Origin: Flavobacterium sp.
GTDB taxonomy: Bacteria > Bacteroidota > Bacteroidia > Flavobacteriales > Flavobacteriaceae
DNA length: 64,000 bases
Reading direction: 5' to 3'
NCBI GenBank assembly: GCA_018401995.1
Contig: JAGYJR010000004.1
Location: 1 to 64,000, forward strand
Shown: positions 7,973 through 16,929 of the stretch, one piece after another
Position numbering within the stretch: position 1 is the stretch's first letter
Layout: each line of letters opens with the position of its first letter
Position numbers and translations under genes: made by a program
Notes under the pieces: model-generated
Databases searched by the model: none
What the model was told of the DNA's origin: nothing
The model's input: the letters and a program-made list of their open reading frames with translations, nothing else

Positions 7973-8494
7973 TTAGTATTTGTAAGAAACTCCAGTTTTA
8001 ATAGCTTGAGAACCTCCTAAAGCATTAGAGTTAGCTCCAACAGTTGTTTTATCTGATGTTAAAAGAATAAAAGGACATCCTTGTTTTGCCGCATCCATTT
8101 TTAATTTCTTTTGCGCTTTTTTATCACCAGTATTTCCAGTTTGGAAGTTAATTAAACCAGTTTTGCCTCTTACTTCTCCTACTTTTTTCAAACCTGCAAT
8201 GTATGATTTATCTTCTAGGATAACTACTTTTTCCCAATCAGACTCACCATTAATCACGATTTTTTCTGTAACTTCCTCAACACGACCAGTTTTTCCATAA
8301 ACAATTTTTTCAATTGCATATTTACCAATTGTGTTTTCAGCATCCTCACCATCATATTTAAAAATCACAGTGTATTCATCCAATCTAACTACTTTACCAT
8401 CAACAACCTCTCCATTGTGTTTGTAAATTTTGTCAGCTTGAGCATTAGCAGCAAAACCAATCATGGCTACTACTAGAAGTAAAAATTTTTTCAT
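7973..8494 (-). CDS. Small secreted protein of unknown function
   Basis: A 173-residue protein with a clear signal peptide (MKKFLLLVVAMIGFAANAQA). The mature part begins DKIYKHNGEVVDGKVVRLDEYTV and is beta-rich and lysine-rich, with one Cys in KQGCPFILLTSDKTT. The pattern of short GxV/xIxK strands suggests a compact periplasmic beta domain, and I do not recognise a characterised family. It has its own terminator. It is separated from rsgA by a promoter and from the aromatic gene by about 90 bases, so it is probably a single-gene unit. Confidence 0.75.
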   Translation of the reverse strand: MKKFLLLVVAMIGFAANAQADKIYKHNGEVVDGKVVRLDEYTVIFKYDGEDAENTIGKYAIEKIVYGKTGRVEEVTEKIVINGESDWEKVVILEDKSYIAGLKKVGEVRGKTGLINFQTGNTGDKKAQKKLKMDAAKQGCPFILLTSDKTTVGANSNALGGSQAIKTGVSYKY

Positions 8495-8582
8495 TTGTTT
8501 TAAATTTGTTTTAATTAATAAAATACAATATTAGTAAAAATATATAAATAAATATATAAGGCAATTGTCTTATTTTACAAAA

Positions 8583-9668
8583 TTAATCTTCACGAATTAT
8601 TTTTTCTTGATGGTTAATACTCTCCTGATGAATCGCTTTGAAAATTTTTAAAATAAATTCTTCACTTAGTCCTTTGTCATTACCTTCTAAAATCATTTTA
8701 CCTAAAATTTCATTCCAACGTTTGTTTTGTAAAATGGCAACATTTTTTTCTTTTTTAAGTAGTCCAATTTTTTCAGCTACTACCATCCTTTTTCCCAAGA
8801 AATCAATGAGTTTACTATCTAATTCGTCAATATAAGCGCGTTGCATGGCTAAAGCTTTGTTCCATTCTGCATTTTCATCCGTTGGTTTACGCATTTTTAA
8901 ATCAATAAACATTTGTTTCAATGTTGCTGGTGTTACTTGTTGAGCTGCATCACTCCAAGCATTATCTGGATCAATATGTGTTTCAATAATTAATCCGTCA
9001 TAATTCAAATCTAAGGCTTGTTGCGAAACTTCTTGAATCATATCTTTTCTACCAGTAATATGCGAAGGATCACAAATCAAAGGTAAATCGGGAAAACGGT
9101 TTTGTAAATCAATTGCAATTTGCCATTCGGGATTGTTACGATATTTTGTTTTTTCGTAAGTTGAAAATCCTCTATGAATAACGCCTAACTTTTTGATATT
9201 GGCATTATACAATCGTTCCAATCCGCCCAACCACAATGATAAATCAGGATTTACTGGGTTTTTAATTAGAACAATTTTATCCGTTCCGTTTAAAGCATCT
9301 GCAATTTCTTGAACTGCGAATGGGTTTACTGTTGTTCTTGCACCAATCCACAAAACATCAATATCATGTTCAATGGCTAATTTTACGTGAGCTGCCGTAG
9401 CGACTTCCGTAGCCATTAACAAACCGGTTTCTGTTTTTGCTTTTTGCAACCATTTTAATCCAATTTCACCAACACCTTCAAAACCACCTGGACGTGTGCG
9501 AGGTTTCCAAATTCCTGCGCGAAAAATGGATACATCCGAATTCTTTAATTCATGTGCAATTTTTAAAACCTGTTCTTCAGTTTCAGCGCTACAGGGTCCA
9601 GCTATTACCAATGGATGATCTAATTTAAAATCATCTAACCAAGTACCAAGCGATTTACTATTTTCCAT
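8583..9668 (-). CDS. Bifunctional DAHP synthase (type I-beta) / chorismate mutase (AroQ class)
   Basis: The 361-residue protein has two parts. Residues 1-270 are a type I-beta DAHP synthase: GPCSAET at 24-30, IFRAGIWKPRTRPGGFEGVG, MATEVATAAHV and LICDPSHITG. Residues about 280-361 are an AroQ chorismate mutase helix bundle (YIDELDSKLIDFLGKRMVVAEKIGLLKKEK). The first domain condenses PEP with erythrose-4-phosphate; the second makes prephenate toward Phe and Tyr, and fused AroQ domains commonly mediate prephenate feedback. Upstream are a 16-codon leader ORF and an intrinsic terminator, indicating attenuation. Confidence 0.95.
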   Translation of the reverse strand: MENSKSLGTWLDDFKLDHPLVIAGPCSAETEEQVLKIAHELKNSDVSIFRAGIWKPRTRPGGFEGVGEIGLKWLQKAKTETGLLMATEVATAAHVKLAIEHDIDVLWIGARTTVNPFAVQEIADALNGTDKIVLIKNPVNPDLSLWLGGLERLYNANIKKLGVIHRGFSTYEKTKYRNNPEWQIAIDLQNRFPDLPLICDPSHITGRKDMIQEVSQQALDLNYDGLIIETHIDPDNAWSDAAQQVTPATLKQMFIDLKMRKPTDENAEWNKALAMQRAYIDELDSKLIDFLGKRMVVAEKIGLLKKEKNVAILQNKRWNEILGKMILEGNDKGLSEEFILKIFKAIHQESINHQEKIIRED

Positions 9669-9696
9669 ACAATTTGGGTTAAATTTTATTTTTAAA

Positions 9697-9726
9697 GCAA
9701 AAAAAATCCCGAATAGGATTCGGGAC
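9697..9726 (-). terminator. Attenuator terminator before DAHP synthase-chorismate mutase
   Basis: Minus strand GTCCCGAAT-CCTATTCGGGA is followed by eight T, about 30 bases before the DAHP synthase ATG and after a short leader ORF. TTCGG at about 9764-9760, just past the leader stop, can pair with CCGAA of the terminator 5' arm and would act as a competing antiterminator. Confidence 0.8.
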
Positions 9727-9775
9727 TTGACTTTATTTCATTAGAAAAACTAACGGCAAACTCCGAACACATCCA

Positions 9776-9826
9776 TTACTTTGGGTGCCAAAATTGATTT
9801 GCACTATTTTTTACTACTTTTTTCAT
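9776..9826 (-). CDS. Candidate aromatic leader peptide (16 aa)
   Basis: A short ORF reads MKKVVKNSANQFWHPK and stops, ahead of an intrinsic terminator and then the DAHP synthase gene. A TAATTTTG promoter element lies only about 12 bases before its ATG. It contains adjacent Phe and Trp codons, suitable for sensing aromatic amino-acid or charged-tRNA supply. A ribosome paused at Phe-Trp would leave the downstream TTCGG free; one that reaches the stop would cover it. Function is inferred from layout. Confidence 0.7.
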   Translation of the reverse strand: MKKVVKNSANQFWHPK

Positions 9827-9837
9827 AATTAATGATA

Positions 9838-9845
9838 CAAAATTA
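9838..9845 (-). promoter_or_regulatory. Promoter -7 element of the aromatic leader
   Basis: Minus-strand TAATTTTG fits TANNTTTG and implies a transcript start very close to the leader-peptide ATG. The -33 box is not clear. Confidence 0.5.
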
Positions 9846-9924
9846 ATGAATTTTATCGTTACTAAAAAAACAAAAGTGAGTTGAAGTATATTTTTTCTAC
9901 TTTTGTTAACTTAAAACTAGAATA

Positions 9925-10827
9925 ATGTCTATTGAAGTTAAAAATATTTCGAAAAATTACGGTGCTCAAAAAGCGCTTGACAACATCTCTTTTTCTATTA
10001 AAAAAGGAGAAATTGTTGGTTTTTTAGGTCCAAATGGTGCTGGGAAATCTACACTAATGAAAATTTTAACTACTTACATCACTGCTGATGAAGGTGAAGC
10101 AAAAGTTAATGGTCATGATGTTACGAATGAAACCAAAAGCGTACAAAAATCAGTTGGTTATTTACCAGAACATAATCCGTTGTATTTGGATTTGTACATT
10201 CGTGAATATTTGGCTTTTAATGCCGATATTTATAAAGTATCCAAAAGTAGAATTGAAGAAGTGATTCAATTGACAGGTTTAACATCTGAAAGTTCTAAAA
10301 AAATTGGCCAATTATCTAAAGGATATCGCCAGCGTGTTGGACTTGCTTGTGCCTTGCTACATGATCCAGAAGTTTTAATTTTAGACGAACCAACTACTGG
10401 TTTAGATCCCAATCAATTGGTTGAAATTCGTGAACTAATCAAAAACATTGGTAAAAACAAAACAGTTTTTCTTTCTACGCACATTATGCAAGAAGTGGAA
10501 GCTATTTGTGAACGTGTAATTATTATTAACAACGGTAAATTAGTAACCGATAAAAACTTGAGCAACTTAGTAAAAGAGCAAGCCGAACAAACTATAGAAG
10601 TTGAGTTTGACCAATTACTTTCAAGTACAGATTTTGCTACGTTAGAAAATCTTACCAATACCAATAAAATTAACGATTTCACTTGGGAACTTACTTTTGA
10701 ATCGAATGAGGATAAACGAGGAAAAGTATTTGATTTTGCAAAACAAAAAGGATTCAAAATTTTACAACTAAGTCTAAAGAATAAAAACTTAGAACAAATA
10801 TTCAGAGAAAAAACAGCAAAAAAATAA
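9925..10827 (+). CDS. gldA: Gliding-motility ABC transporter ATP-binding protein GldA
   Basis: The 300-residue ABC ATPase has Walker A GPNGAGKST near residue 35, the signature LSKGYRQRVGLACALLHDP, Walker B VLILDEPTTGLDP, and the switch His in STHIMQEVE. Sequence and length match GldA, which partners the GldF and GldG membrane proteins in flavobacterial gliding and type IX secretion-associated motility. No gldF or gldG lies beside it; in F. johnsoniae gldA is also apart from gldFG. A TACTTTTG element lies at 9898-9905. The gene is divergent from the aromatic leader. Confidence 0.88.
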   Translation: MSIEVKNISKNYGAQKALDNISFSIKKGEIVGFLGPNGAGKSTLMKILTTYITADEGEAKVNGHDVTNETKSVQKSVGYLPEHNPLYLDLYIREYLAFNADIYKVSKSRIEEVIQLTGLTSESSKKIGQLSKGYRQRVGLACALLHDPEVLILDEPTTGLDPNQLVEIRELIKNIGKNKTVFLSTHIMQEVEAICERVIIINNGKLVTDKNLSNLVKEQAEQTIEVEFDQLLSSTDFATLENLTNTNKINDFTWELTFESNEDKRGKVFDFAKQKGFKILQLSLKNKNLEQIFREKTAKK

Positions 10828-10850
10828 CCTACTTTTCAGTAGGTTATTTT
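10821..10850. terminator. Bidirectional terminator between gldA and the TPR gene
   Basis: AAAATAACCTACT / AGTAGGTTATTTT forms a stem with a four-base loop and A/T tails on both sides, overlapping the gldA stop. It can serve both convergent genes. Confidence 0.85.
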
Positions 10851-11234
10851 TTATCTTGATGCATATTCTGCTTGCAATTTTTCCAAGTCATCATATATTT
10901 TTGACAATGCATATTTAGATAAATTTTCATCTAAATAATTATTATAAATAAAATCTTCTTCAATAAAGCCGTATTTAGTAATTGCTTTTTTTATGTATTT
11001 AACAGCAATATCTTTTTTGCCAACTAAATAATAACAATTAGCCAATTCAACAATAACGTCTTTTAAATTTTCGTTATCTGAATTTTTAATATAAGTTTCA
11101 TAAACTTTTATTGCTTCAGTATAATTCTTTGCTTCTCCCAATTGTCTTGCTTTTGAAAGAATAGAATCAATTTCACCTGCAAAGTTAAACTGTGCAATGA
11201 ATAAAATAATTAAAGTGTAGACGATCTTTTTCAT
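10851..11234 (-). CDS. Small secreted TPR-like protein
   Basis: A 127-residue protein with signal peptide MKKIVYTLIILFIAQFNFAG. It then has two or three helical repeats of TPR type: ARQLGEAKNYTEAIKVYETYIK, DVIVELANCYYLVGKKDIAVKYIKKAI, and a third degenerate unit. TPR repeats usually mediate protein contacts. No partner is evident, and it stands alone between the gldA terminator and a long AT-rich gap. Confidence 0.7.
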   Translation of the reverse strand: MKKIVYTLIILFIAQFNFAGEIDSILSKARQLGEAKNYTEAIKVYETYIKNSDNENLKDVIVELANCYYLVGKKDIAVKYIKKAITKYGFIEEDFIYNNYLDENLSKYALSKIYDDLEKLQAEYASR

Positions 11235-11645
11235 ATATCTTTCATTTTTTAGTTATCATAAATTTACAACTTTATTTTGAATATCAAAATATTAATTTAT
11301 CAATTAAGACCATTTAAACAGAAATACAATACAAAAATTTAACATTTTTATTAATTTATTTTTAAAAAACGAATCATAATAGCAAGTTATTTATAATTAA
11401 AAACTTTAAAATAGATGATTCACAGAATAATTCGGAAAAATACTAATTATCGAAAAAAAAATGTTTTTAATCTAAATTATCGGCTTTTCGTCGACAAATA
11501 TATAATTATAACTAACTTGAAAATTTTAATTTATTTAGACATAACAATCTATTAATCTAATTTGAGAAAAGAAACACTAAGATAAACAATACTTTTCCGT
11601 GATTTTACTTTAAATACGAAAAAAATCTCTATACAGTTTAAAAAA
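11235..11645. other. AT-rich intergenic region without a recognised gene
   Basis: About 410 bases, very AT-rich, with no ORF that has a plausible start and length on either strand and no strong hairpin. It separates two minus-strand units and must hold the promoter of the TPR gene, but I could not single one out. Confidence 0.6.
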
Positions 11646-11679
11646 AATCTCCTGAACATCTAATTATATTCAGGAGATT
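11646..11679 (-). terminator. Terminator of the metH-metF operon
   Basis: AATCTCCTGAA/TTCAGGAGATT stem followed on the minus strand by seven T, 20 bases after the metF stop. Confidence 0.88.
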
Positions 11680-11701
11680 GTAAATTTTAGTTGATACATA
11701 A

Positions 11702-12658
11702 TTAAAAAATATCTCTAGCAATTGCCTTAATATTCTCTGCTTTTCCCATAGAATAGTAGTGTAAAACAGGAATTCCTGCAGCAATAAGCTCTTTACTTTG
11801 TTGCGTACACCATTCGATTCCAATTTGTTTTACAGCCTCATTATCTTTTGCTTTAACCACTTCCATAATTAAATCGTCTGGTAATTCTAAACTAAATCGG
11901 TGCGGAATTAAATTCAGTTGCTTTTTGGTAGCAATAGGTTTTAACCCCGGTATAATTGGAACTGTAATTCCAGCGGCTCTGCATTTGGCTACAAAATCGA
12001 AGAATTTTTTATTATCAAAAAACATTTGGGTAATAATATAATCAGCTCCGTTTTTAATTTTTTGCTTTACGAAATGAATATCACTATCTAAACTTGGTGC
12101 TTCCATGTGTTTTTCAGGATAACCTGCTACTCCAATGCAAAAATCGGTTTTAGTGGAATTTTGCAAATCTTCATCTAGATAGATTCCTTTGTTCAAATTA
12201 CTGATTTGCGTTACCAATTCCGAAGCATAAGCATGTCCTTCCTTTTCAGGCTTGAAATAAATTTCACTTTTTACGGCATCGCCACGAAGCGCTACAACAT
12301 TATCAATTCCTAAGAAATCTAAATCAATCAACAGATTTTCAGTATCTTCTTTGGTAAAACCACCACACAAAATATGTGGAATGGCGTCTACTTCATATTT
12401 ATTCTGAATTCCAGCACAAATACCAACAGTTCCCGGACGTTTTTTTACTACTTTTTTCTGAAGTAATCCATTTGCCAACTCCTTAAATTCATACTCTTCA
12501 CGATGATACGTTACATCAATGAATGGCGGATTGAATTCCATCAACGGATCAATGCTATCAAAAATGGATTGAATGTTTTGACCCTTTAATGGTGGTAAAA
12601 TTTCGAAGGAGAACAAAGGTTTTCCGTTGGCGTTTTGTATATGTTCAGTTACTTTCAT
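11702..12658 (-). CDS. metF: Methylenetetrahydrofolate reductase
   Basis: A 318-residue FAD-type MTHFR: MKVTEHIQNANGKPLFSFEILPP at the start, IDVTYHREEY, DNVVALRGD, DFCIGVAGYPEKH and QMFFDNKKFFDFVAKCRAAG. It reduces 5,10-methylene-THF to 5-methyl-THF, the methyl donor for the methionine synthase encoded just upstream. It is the last gene of the SAM-I-controlled unit metH(N)-46 aa ORF-metH(C)-metF. A repeat region of 78 bases separates it from metH. Confidence 0.96.
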   Translation of the reverse strand: MKVTEHIQNANGKPLFSFEILPPLKGQNIQSIFDSIDPLMEFNPPFIDVTYHREEYEFKELANGLLQKKVVKKRPGTVGICAGIQNKYEVDAIPHILCGGFTKEDTENLLIDLDFLGIDNVVALRGDAVKSEIYFKPEKEGHAYASELVTQISNLNKGIYLDEDLQNSTKTDFCIGVAGYPEKHMEAPSLDSDIHFVKQKIKNGADYIITQMFFDNKKFFDFVAKCRAAGITVPIIPGLKPIATKKQLNLIPHRFSLELPDDLIMEVVKAKDNEAVKQIGIEWCTQQSKELIAAGIPVLHYYSMGKAENIKAIARDIF

Positions 12659-12663
12659 GTTTT

Positions 12664-12730
12664 TTTAGTTTCAGGTTTCAGGTTTCAAGTTTCAGGGTAG
12701 TTGAGCAACTTGAAACTTTAAACTTGAAAC
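12664..12730. repeat. TTTCAGG heptamers plus inverted repeat between metH and metF
   Basis: Several TTTCAGG/TTTCAAG units are followed by a perfect inverted repeat, GTTTCAAGTTT (12682-12692) with AAACTTGAAAC (12720-12730). The transcript could fold here into a hairpin between the metH stop and the metF start. Confidence 0.75.
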
Positions 12731-12736
12731 AAATAT

Positions 12737-15409
12737 TTAATCTGCTAAATTGGGTGATAGCCATTTTTCGGCTTGTTCAATGCTAATATTTCTTCTTTTG
12801 GCGTAATCTTTTAATTGGTCTTTTTTAATTTTTCCTAAACCAAAATATTTACTTTCTGGATTCGCAAAATAATATCCTGAAACCGATGCTGCAGGCCACA
12901 TCGCCATGCTTTCGGTTAGCTTTACTCCTATTTCTTGTTCTACATTTAATAATTTCCAAATCGTAGGCTTTTCCAAATGATCAGGACAAGCAGGATAACC
13001 TGGTGCGGGACGAATTCCTTTGTATTGCTCTTTGATTAATTCGTCATTTGATAACACCTCATCGAAAGCATAGCCCCAAATTTCTTTACGAACTTTCAAA
13101 TGCAAATATTCTGCGAAAGCTTCTGCTAATCTGTCTCCCAAAGCTTTAACTAAAATGGAATTATAATCGTCTAATTGTTTTTCGAATTCCGAAGCTTTTT
13201 CGTCTACCCCAAAACCTGTGGTAACACAAAAACATCCTATGTAATCTTGTTTTCCAATTTCTTTCGGTGCAATAAAATCCGCTAAAGCAATGTTTGGAGC
13301 TCCAACAGTTTTTTGAGATTGCTGTCTTAAAGTCAAAAACTTCTCGACTCCGCTCGAAGTGACAAGCTTTATATCATCGTGATTGATTGTATTCGCCGGG
13401 AAAATCCCTAAAATTCCTTTTGCGGTGAACCATTTCTCTTTAACAATTTGAGAAAGCATTTTTTGTGCATCTTCAAACAAATGAGTCGCTTGCTCGCCCA
13501 CAATTACATCAGTTAAAATCGCTGGAAATTTTCCATACAATTCCCATGACTGGAAAAATGGAGTCCAATCAATAAAATCCACTAATTCTGAAAGTTCGAC
13601 TTCAATAGTTTTTGTTCCAATGAAATTGGGTTTTATAGGTTCGTAATTTTCCCAATCTATTTTGAATTTATTTTTACGCGCTTCTTCAATTGATAAGAAA
13701 TTTTTCTCACGACTTCTATTTAAATATCCTTCGCGAAGTGAATCATATTCCTCACGAAGTGATTTTGCATAGGTAACTTTAGTATCGGGTTGTAATAAAT
13801 TTGTTGCAACCGTTACCGCACGAGAAGCGTCATTCACATGAACAACCGTTTCCTTATACTCTGGAGCAATTTTCACAGCAGTATGCGCTCGTGAAGTTGT
13901 GGCACCACCAATCATTACAGGAATTTTGATATTCAGTTTATCCATTTCTTTAGCCAAATACACCATTTCGTCCAACGAAGGTGTAATCAATCCACTCAAA
14001 CCGATGATATCTACATTTTCTTTAACCGCAGTTTCAATGATTTTTTCAGGTGGAACCATCACACCTAAATCGATGATTTCGAAATTATTACAAGCTAAAA
14101 CTACTGAAACAATATTTTTACCAATATCATGTACATCGCCTTTTACTGTTGCCATCAACACTTTTCCGGCCGAAGACGATTTCCCGTCCTTTGAAGCTTC
14201 AATATAAGGAAGTAAATAAGCCACTGCTTTTTTCATTACGCGAGCCGATTTGACCACTTGAGGCAAGAACATTTTTCCACTTCCGAATAAATCACCAACC
14301 ACATTCATTCCGTTCATCAGGTGATTTTCGATTACTTCTATAGGTTTTTCAACTAACTGACGTGCCTCTTCTACATCAATTTCAATAAACTCGTCAATTC
14401 CTTTTACTAACGAATGCGTTAATCGCTCTTGAACCGAACCATTTCGCCATTCAGCAATCGCTTTTTCATTTGATTTTACATCGCCTTTAAAACTTTCTGC
14501 TAAATCCAACAAACGTTCTGTCGCATCTTCTCTTCTGTTTAGCAAAACGTCTTCCACATGTTCCAATAAAACAGGATCAATTTCATCGTAAATCTCCAAC
14601 ATTTCTGGATTCACAATTCCCATCGTCATTCCATTTTGAATAGCATGATATAAGAAAGCCGAATGCATGGCTTCACGTACTTTATCGTTGCCACGGAAAG
14701 AAAAAGAAACATTACTCACGCCACCCGAAACATGTGCATACGGAAGATTTTCGCGAATCCACTTGGTAGCACGGAAAAAATCTAAGGCATTTAATTTATG
14801 CTCTTCCATACCAGTAGCGACTGGGAAAATATTGGGATCAAAAATGATATCTTCAGCAGGAAAACCAACTTGGTTCACCAGAATATCGTAACTTCTTTTA
14901 CAGATTTCAATACGTCTTTCATAAGTATCAGCCTGACCATTTTCGTCAAAAGCCATTACGATTACTGCAGCTCCGTATCGCTTGATTAATTTGGCATGAT
15001 GAATAAAAGTAGCTTCTCCTTCTTTCAACGAAATCGAATTTACCACACCTTTTCCTTGAATGACTTTCAATCCAGCTTCAATGATTTCCCATTTGGAACT
15101 GTCAATCATAACAGGAACTCGGGCAATATCGGGTTCGGCTGCGATTAGATTTAGGAATTTAGTCATCGCATAAACGCCATCTAACATTCCTTCATCCATA
15201 TTGACATCGATGATTTGCGCACCACCTTCTACTTGAGCGCGCGCGATGTCTAAGGCTTCATCATATTTTTCTTCTTTGATTAAACGAAGAAATTTTCTAG
15301 AACCGGTTACATTTGTTCGTTCTCCAACGTTTACAAAATTGGTTTCTGGAGTTACAATCAAAGGTTCTAAACCTGATAATTTTAAATATTTATCGGAATT
15401 ATAACTCAT
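12737..15409 (-). CDS. metH: Cobalamin-dependent methionine synthase, folate/B12/activation part
   Basis: This 890-residue protein lacks the homocysteine domain and starts with the pterin-binding barrel ([17 protein letters not shown], residues 24-40). Then come the cap and cobalamin-binding domains, with DVHDIGKNI at 425-433 supplying the cobalt-ligand His, and the reactivation domain with [11 protein letters not shown] and the C-terminal Fe/SAM-binding region. The missing homocysteine-binding part is the separate gene just upstream. Together they equal a standard MetH of about 1220 residues. The start overlaps the end of a 46-codon ORF by 11 bases, implying translational coupling. Confidence 0.96.
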   Translation of the reverse strand: MSYNSDKYLKLSGLEPLIVTPETNFVNVGERTNVTGSRKFLRLIKEEKYDEALDIARAQVEGGAQIIDVNMDEGMLDGVYAMTKFLNLIAAEPDIARVPVMIDSSKWEIIEAGLKVIQGKGVVNSISLKEGEATFIHHAKLIKRYGAAVIVMAFDENGQADTYERRIEICKRSYDILVNQVGFPAEDIIFDPNIFPVATGMEEHKLNALDFFRATKWIRENLPYAHVSGGVSNVSFSFRGNDKVREAMHSAFLYHAIQNGMTMGIVNPEMLEIYDEIDPVLLEHVEDVLLNRREDATERLLDLAESFKGDVKSNEKAIAEWRNGSVQERLTHSLVKGIDEFIEIDVEEARQLVEKPIEVIENHLMNGMNVVGDLFGSGKMFLPQVVKSARVMKKAVAYLLPYIEASKDGKSSSAGKVLMATVKGDVHDIGKNIVSVVLACNNFEIIDLGVMVPPEKIIETAVKENVDIIGLSGLITPSLDEMVYLAKEMDKLNIKIPVMIGGATTSRAHTAVKIAPEYKETVVHVNDASRAVTVATNLLQPDTKVTYAKSLREEYDSLREGYLNRSREKNFLSIEEARKNKFKIDWENYEPIKPNFIGTKTIEVELSELVDFIDWTPFFQSWELYGKFPAILTDVIVGEQATHLFEDAQKMLSQIVKEKWFTAKGILGIFPANTINHDDIKLVTSSGVEKFLTLRQQSQKTVGAPNIALADFIAPKEIGKQDYIGCFCVTTGFGVDEKASEFEKQLDDYNSILVKALGDRLAEAFAEYLHLKVRKEIWGYAFDEVLSNDELIKEQYKGIRPAPGYPACPDHLEKPTIWKLLNVEQEIGVKLTESMAMWPAASVSGYYFANPESKYFGLGKIKKDQLKDYAKRRNISIEQAEKWLSPNLAD

Positions 15410-15539
15410 TACTTATTCTTTTATAATGTTTCGCAACAGCTGCCCAAAAGGACTTACTATCGCTCACATATTGGCAAACCCAACATCGTTGCGACTGTAA
15501 AAATGTTTCGAATTGTACTTTTATGGTATTGTATTTCAT
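15399..15539 (-). CDS. Small 46-residue ORF between the two metH parts
   Basis: An ATG at 15539 opens 46 codons beginning [15 protein letters not shown], with a central CWVCQYV and a basic tail [11 protein letters not shown]. Its stop lies inside the downstream metH gene (overlap 15409-15399), a typical coupling arrangement. The CxxC with an adjacent Trp could bind metal or be redox active; no family is recognised. The position in a SAM-I-controlled metH operon suggests a role linked to methionine synthase, but it could also be a non-functional translated spacer. Confidence 0.5.
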   Translation of the reverse strand: MKYNTIKVQFETFLQSQRCWVCQYVSDSKSFWAAVAKHYKRISNEL

Positions 15540-15569
15540 TGTTCTATTTTTTGCCACGGATTTCACCGA

Positions 15570-16574
15570 TTAAACGGATTTCAATTGTTGCGTTCTAGGT
15601 TTGAATTCTTTTGCTACCTCGGCAATTAATTTGATGTGTTCTGGCGTTGTTCCGCAACATCCACCGATGATATTTACTAAGTTTTCTTGTAAATACTCTC
15701 GAATTAATTGTTGCATTTCTTCAGGCGTTTGGTCGTATTGACCGAAGGCATTGGGCAAACCTGCATTAGGATGTGCTGAAATATTTAAAGACGTATTATT
15801 CCCTAATCGTTTCAAATAAGGTTTCAATTGGTCTGCTCCTAAAGCGCAATTAAATCCAACACTCAACAAAGGAATATGCGAAATCGAAATCAAAAAAGCT
15901 TCAACTGTTTGACCCGACAATGTTCTTCCAGAAGCATCGGTAATTGTACCTGAAACCATTACTGGAATATCTATATTGCGTTCTTCTTTTACTTCTTCAA
16001 TGGCAAACAAAGCGGCTTTCGCATTTAAAGTATCGAAAATAGTTTCTACCAAAAGTAAATCACAACAGCCATCAATTAATGCTTCAACTTGTTGTCTGTA
16101 AGCGATTTTTAAGTCGTCGAAATTCACTGCGCGAAATCCTGGATCGTTTACATCGGGCGACATTGATGCTGTTCTGTTCGTTGGTCCAATAGAACCTGCT
16201 ACAAATCTTGGACGCTCAGTGTTTTTGGCTGTAAATTCATCAGCAACTTCACGAGCGATTTTTGCCGATTGAAAATTTAATTCATAGACTAAATCTTCCA
16301 TTTGATAATCCGCCATTCCGATGGTTGTTCCCGAGAAAGTATTGGTTTCTACAATATCAGCACCTGCTTCAAAATAAGCTCGATGTACCGATTTTACAGC
16401 TTCGGGTTGGGTAATGGAAAGCAAATCGTTATTTCCTTTTAAAGGATGCGGAAAATCTTTGAAACGTTCGCCTCTAAAATCTTCTTCTTCGAATTTATAA
16501 CGTTGCAACATCGTTCCCATGGCTCCATCGAGCACGAGAATTCGTTTTTTGATTTCTTCTTGAATTTTTGACAT
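15570..16574 (-). CDS. metH: Methionine synthase homocysteine-binding domain, stand-alone
   Basis: A 334-residue homocysteine S-methyltransferase barrel: LDGAMGTMLQRYKFEEEDFRGERF at the start, ETNTFSGTTIGMADY, SVGFNCALGADQL and NIIGGCCGTTPEHI. The last two hold the zinc-binding cysteines. In most bacteria this is the first module of MetH; here the gene is split so that it is a separate subunit followed by the folate/B12/activation protein. It is the first gene after the SAM-I riboswitch. Confidence 0.95.
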   Translation of the reverse strand: MSKIQEEIKKRILVLDGAMGTMLQRYKFEEEDFRGERFKDFPHPLKGNNDLLSITQPEAVKSVHRAYFEAGADIVETNTFSGTTIGMADYQMEDLVYELNFQSAKIAREVADEFTAKNTERPRFVAGSIGPTNRTASMSPDVNDPGFRAVNFDDLKIAYRQQVEALIDGCCDLLLVETIFDTLNAKAALFAIEEVKEERNIDIPVMVSGTITDASGRTLSGQTVEAFLISISHIPLLSVGFNCALGADQLKPYLKRLGNNTSLNISAHPNAGLPNAFGQYDQTPEEMQQLIREYLQENLVNIIGGCCGTTPEHIKLIAEVAKEFKPRTQQLKSV

Positions 16575-16640
16575 ATTTTTTTGTTACACAGAGTTACGCT
16601 AAGTTTTCACAGAGTTTCACAAAGTTTATATTATTAATAT

Positions 16641-16775
16641 GTTATCAAGAAATTGGAGAGGATTTCCTTAGGTTATCTGCTTCCGATAAATAATCGGAAT
16701 AGAATGTAGCACCTTCTACAAGAGTAGGGTTGCTAAGCTTTCGTAGGGTCTATTCCCTCCAGCTTTCGTGATAAC
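16641..16775 (-). promoter_or_regulatory. SAM-I (S-box) riboswitch before metH
   Basis: On the minus strand the aptamer runs 16775-16672. It has P1 GTTATC...GATAAC, P2 AAAGCTGGAGGGA paired with CGAAAGCTT, the conserved TTAGCAACC and AAGGTGCTACATTC, and a P4-like CCGATTATTTATCGG hairpin. These match the S-box core. Downstream at 16647-16641 TGATAAC can pair with all seven bases of the P1 5' strand GTTATCA, an alternative to the P1 closing strand. No T-run follows, so control may act on translation or RNA stability. SAM binding should reduce metH and metF expression. Confidence 0.92.
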
Positions 16776-16798
16776 AAACAGTATGTTTATGAACACTG

Positions 16799-16806
16799 CA
16801 AATGTA
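16799..16806 (-). promoter_or_regulatory. Promoter -7 element of the SAM-I leader
   Basis: Minus-strand TACATTTG fits TANNTTTG and lies about 24 bases before the aptamer P1. The upstream box is degenerate. Confidence 0.55.
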
Positions 16807-16929
16807 GTGACAAAATTGAAATAATGAAATATTTTCTGAAATTTAATTACAAATATATTTTTTTTAGATTTTTATCCTGCCTTTAAACCAAAACATAGAA
16901 TATCAATCTGTAAAATAAATTAAAACATT

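Noticed and set aside
11235..11645. Possible small RNA or missed gene in the long AT-rich gap
   Set aside because: No ORF with a credible start, no stable hairpin and no recognisable RNA family could be supported from sequence alone.
16575..16630. Possible gene or regulatory RNA with CACAGAG words before metH
   Set aside because: It is a short copy of a common dispersed intergenic word with no ORF. The riboswitch lies further upstream.
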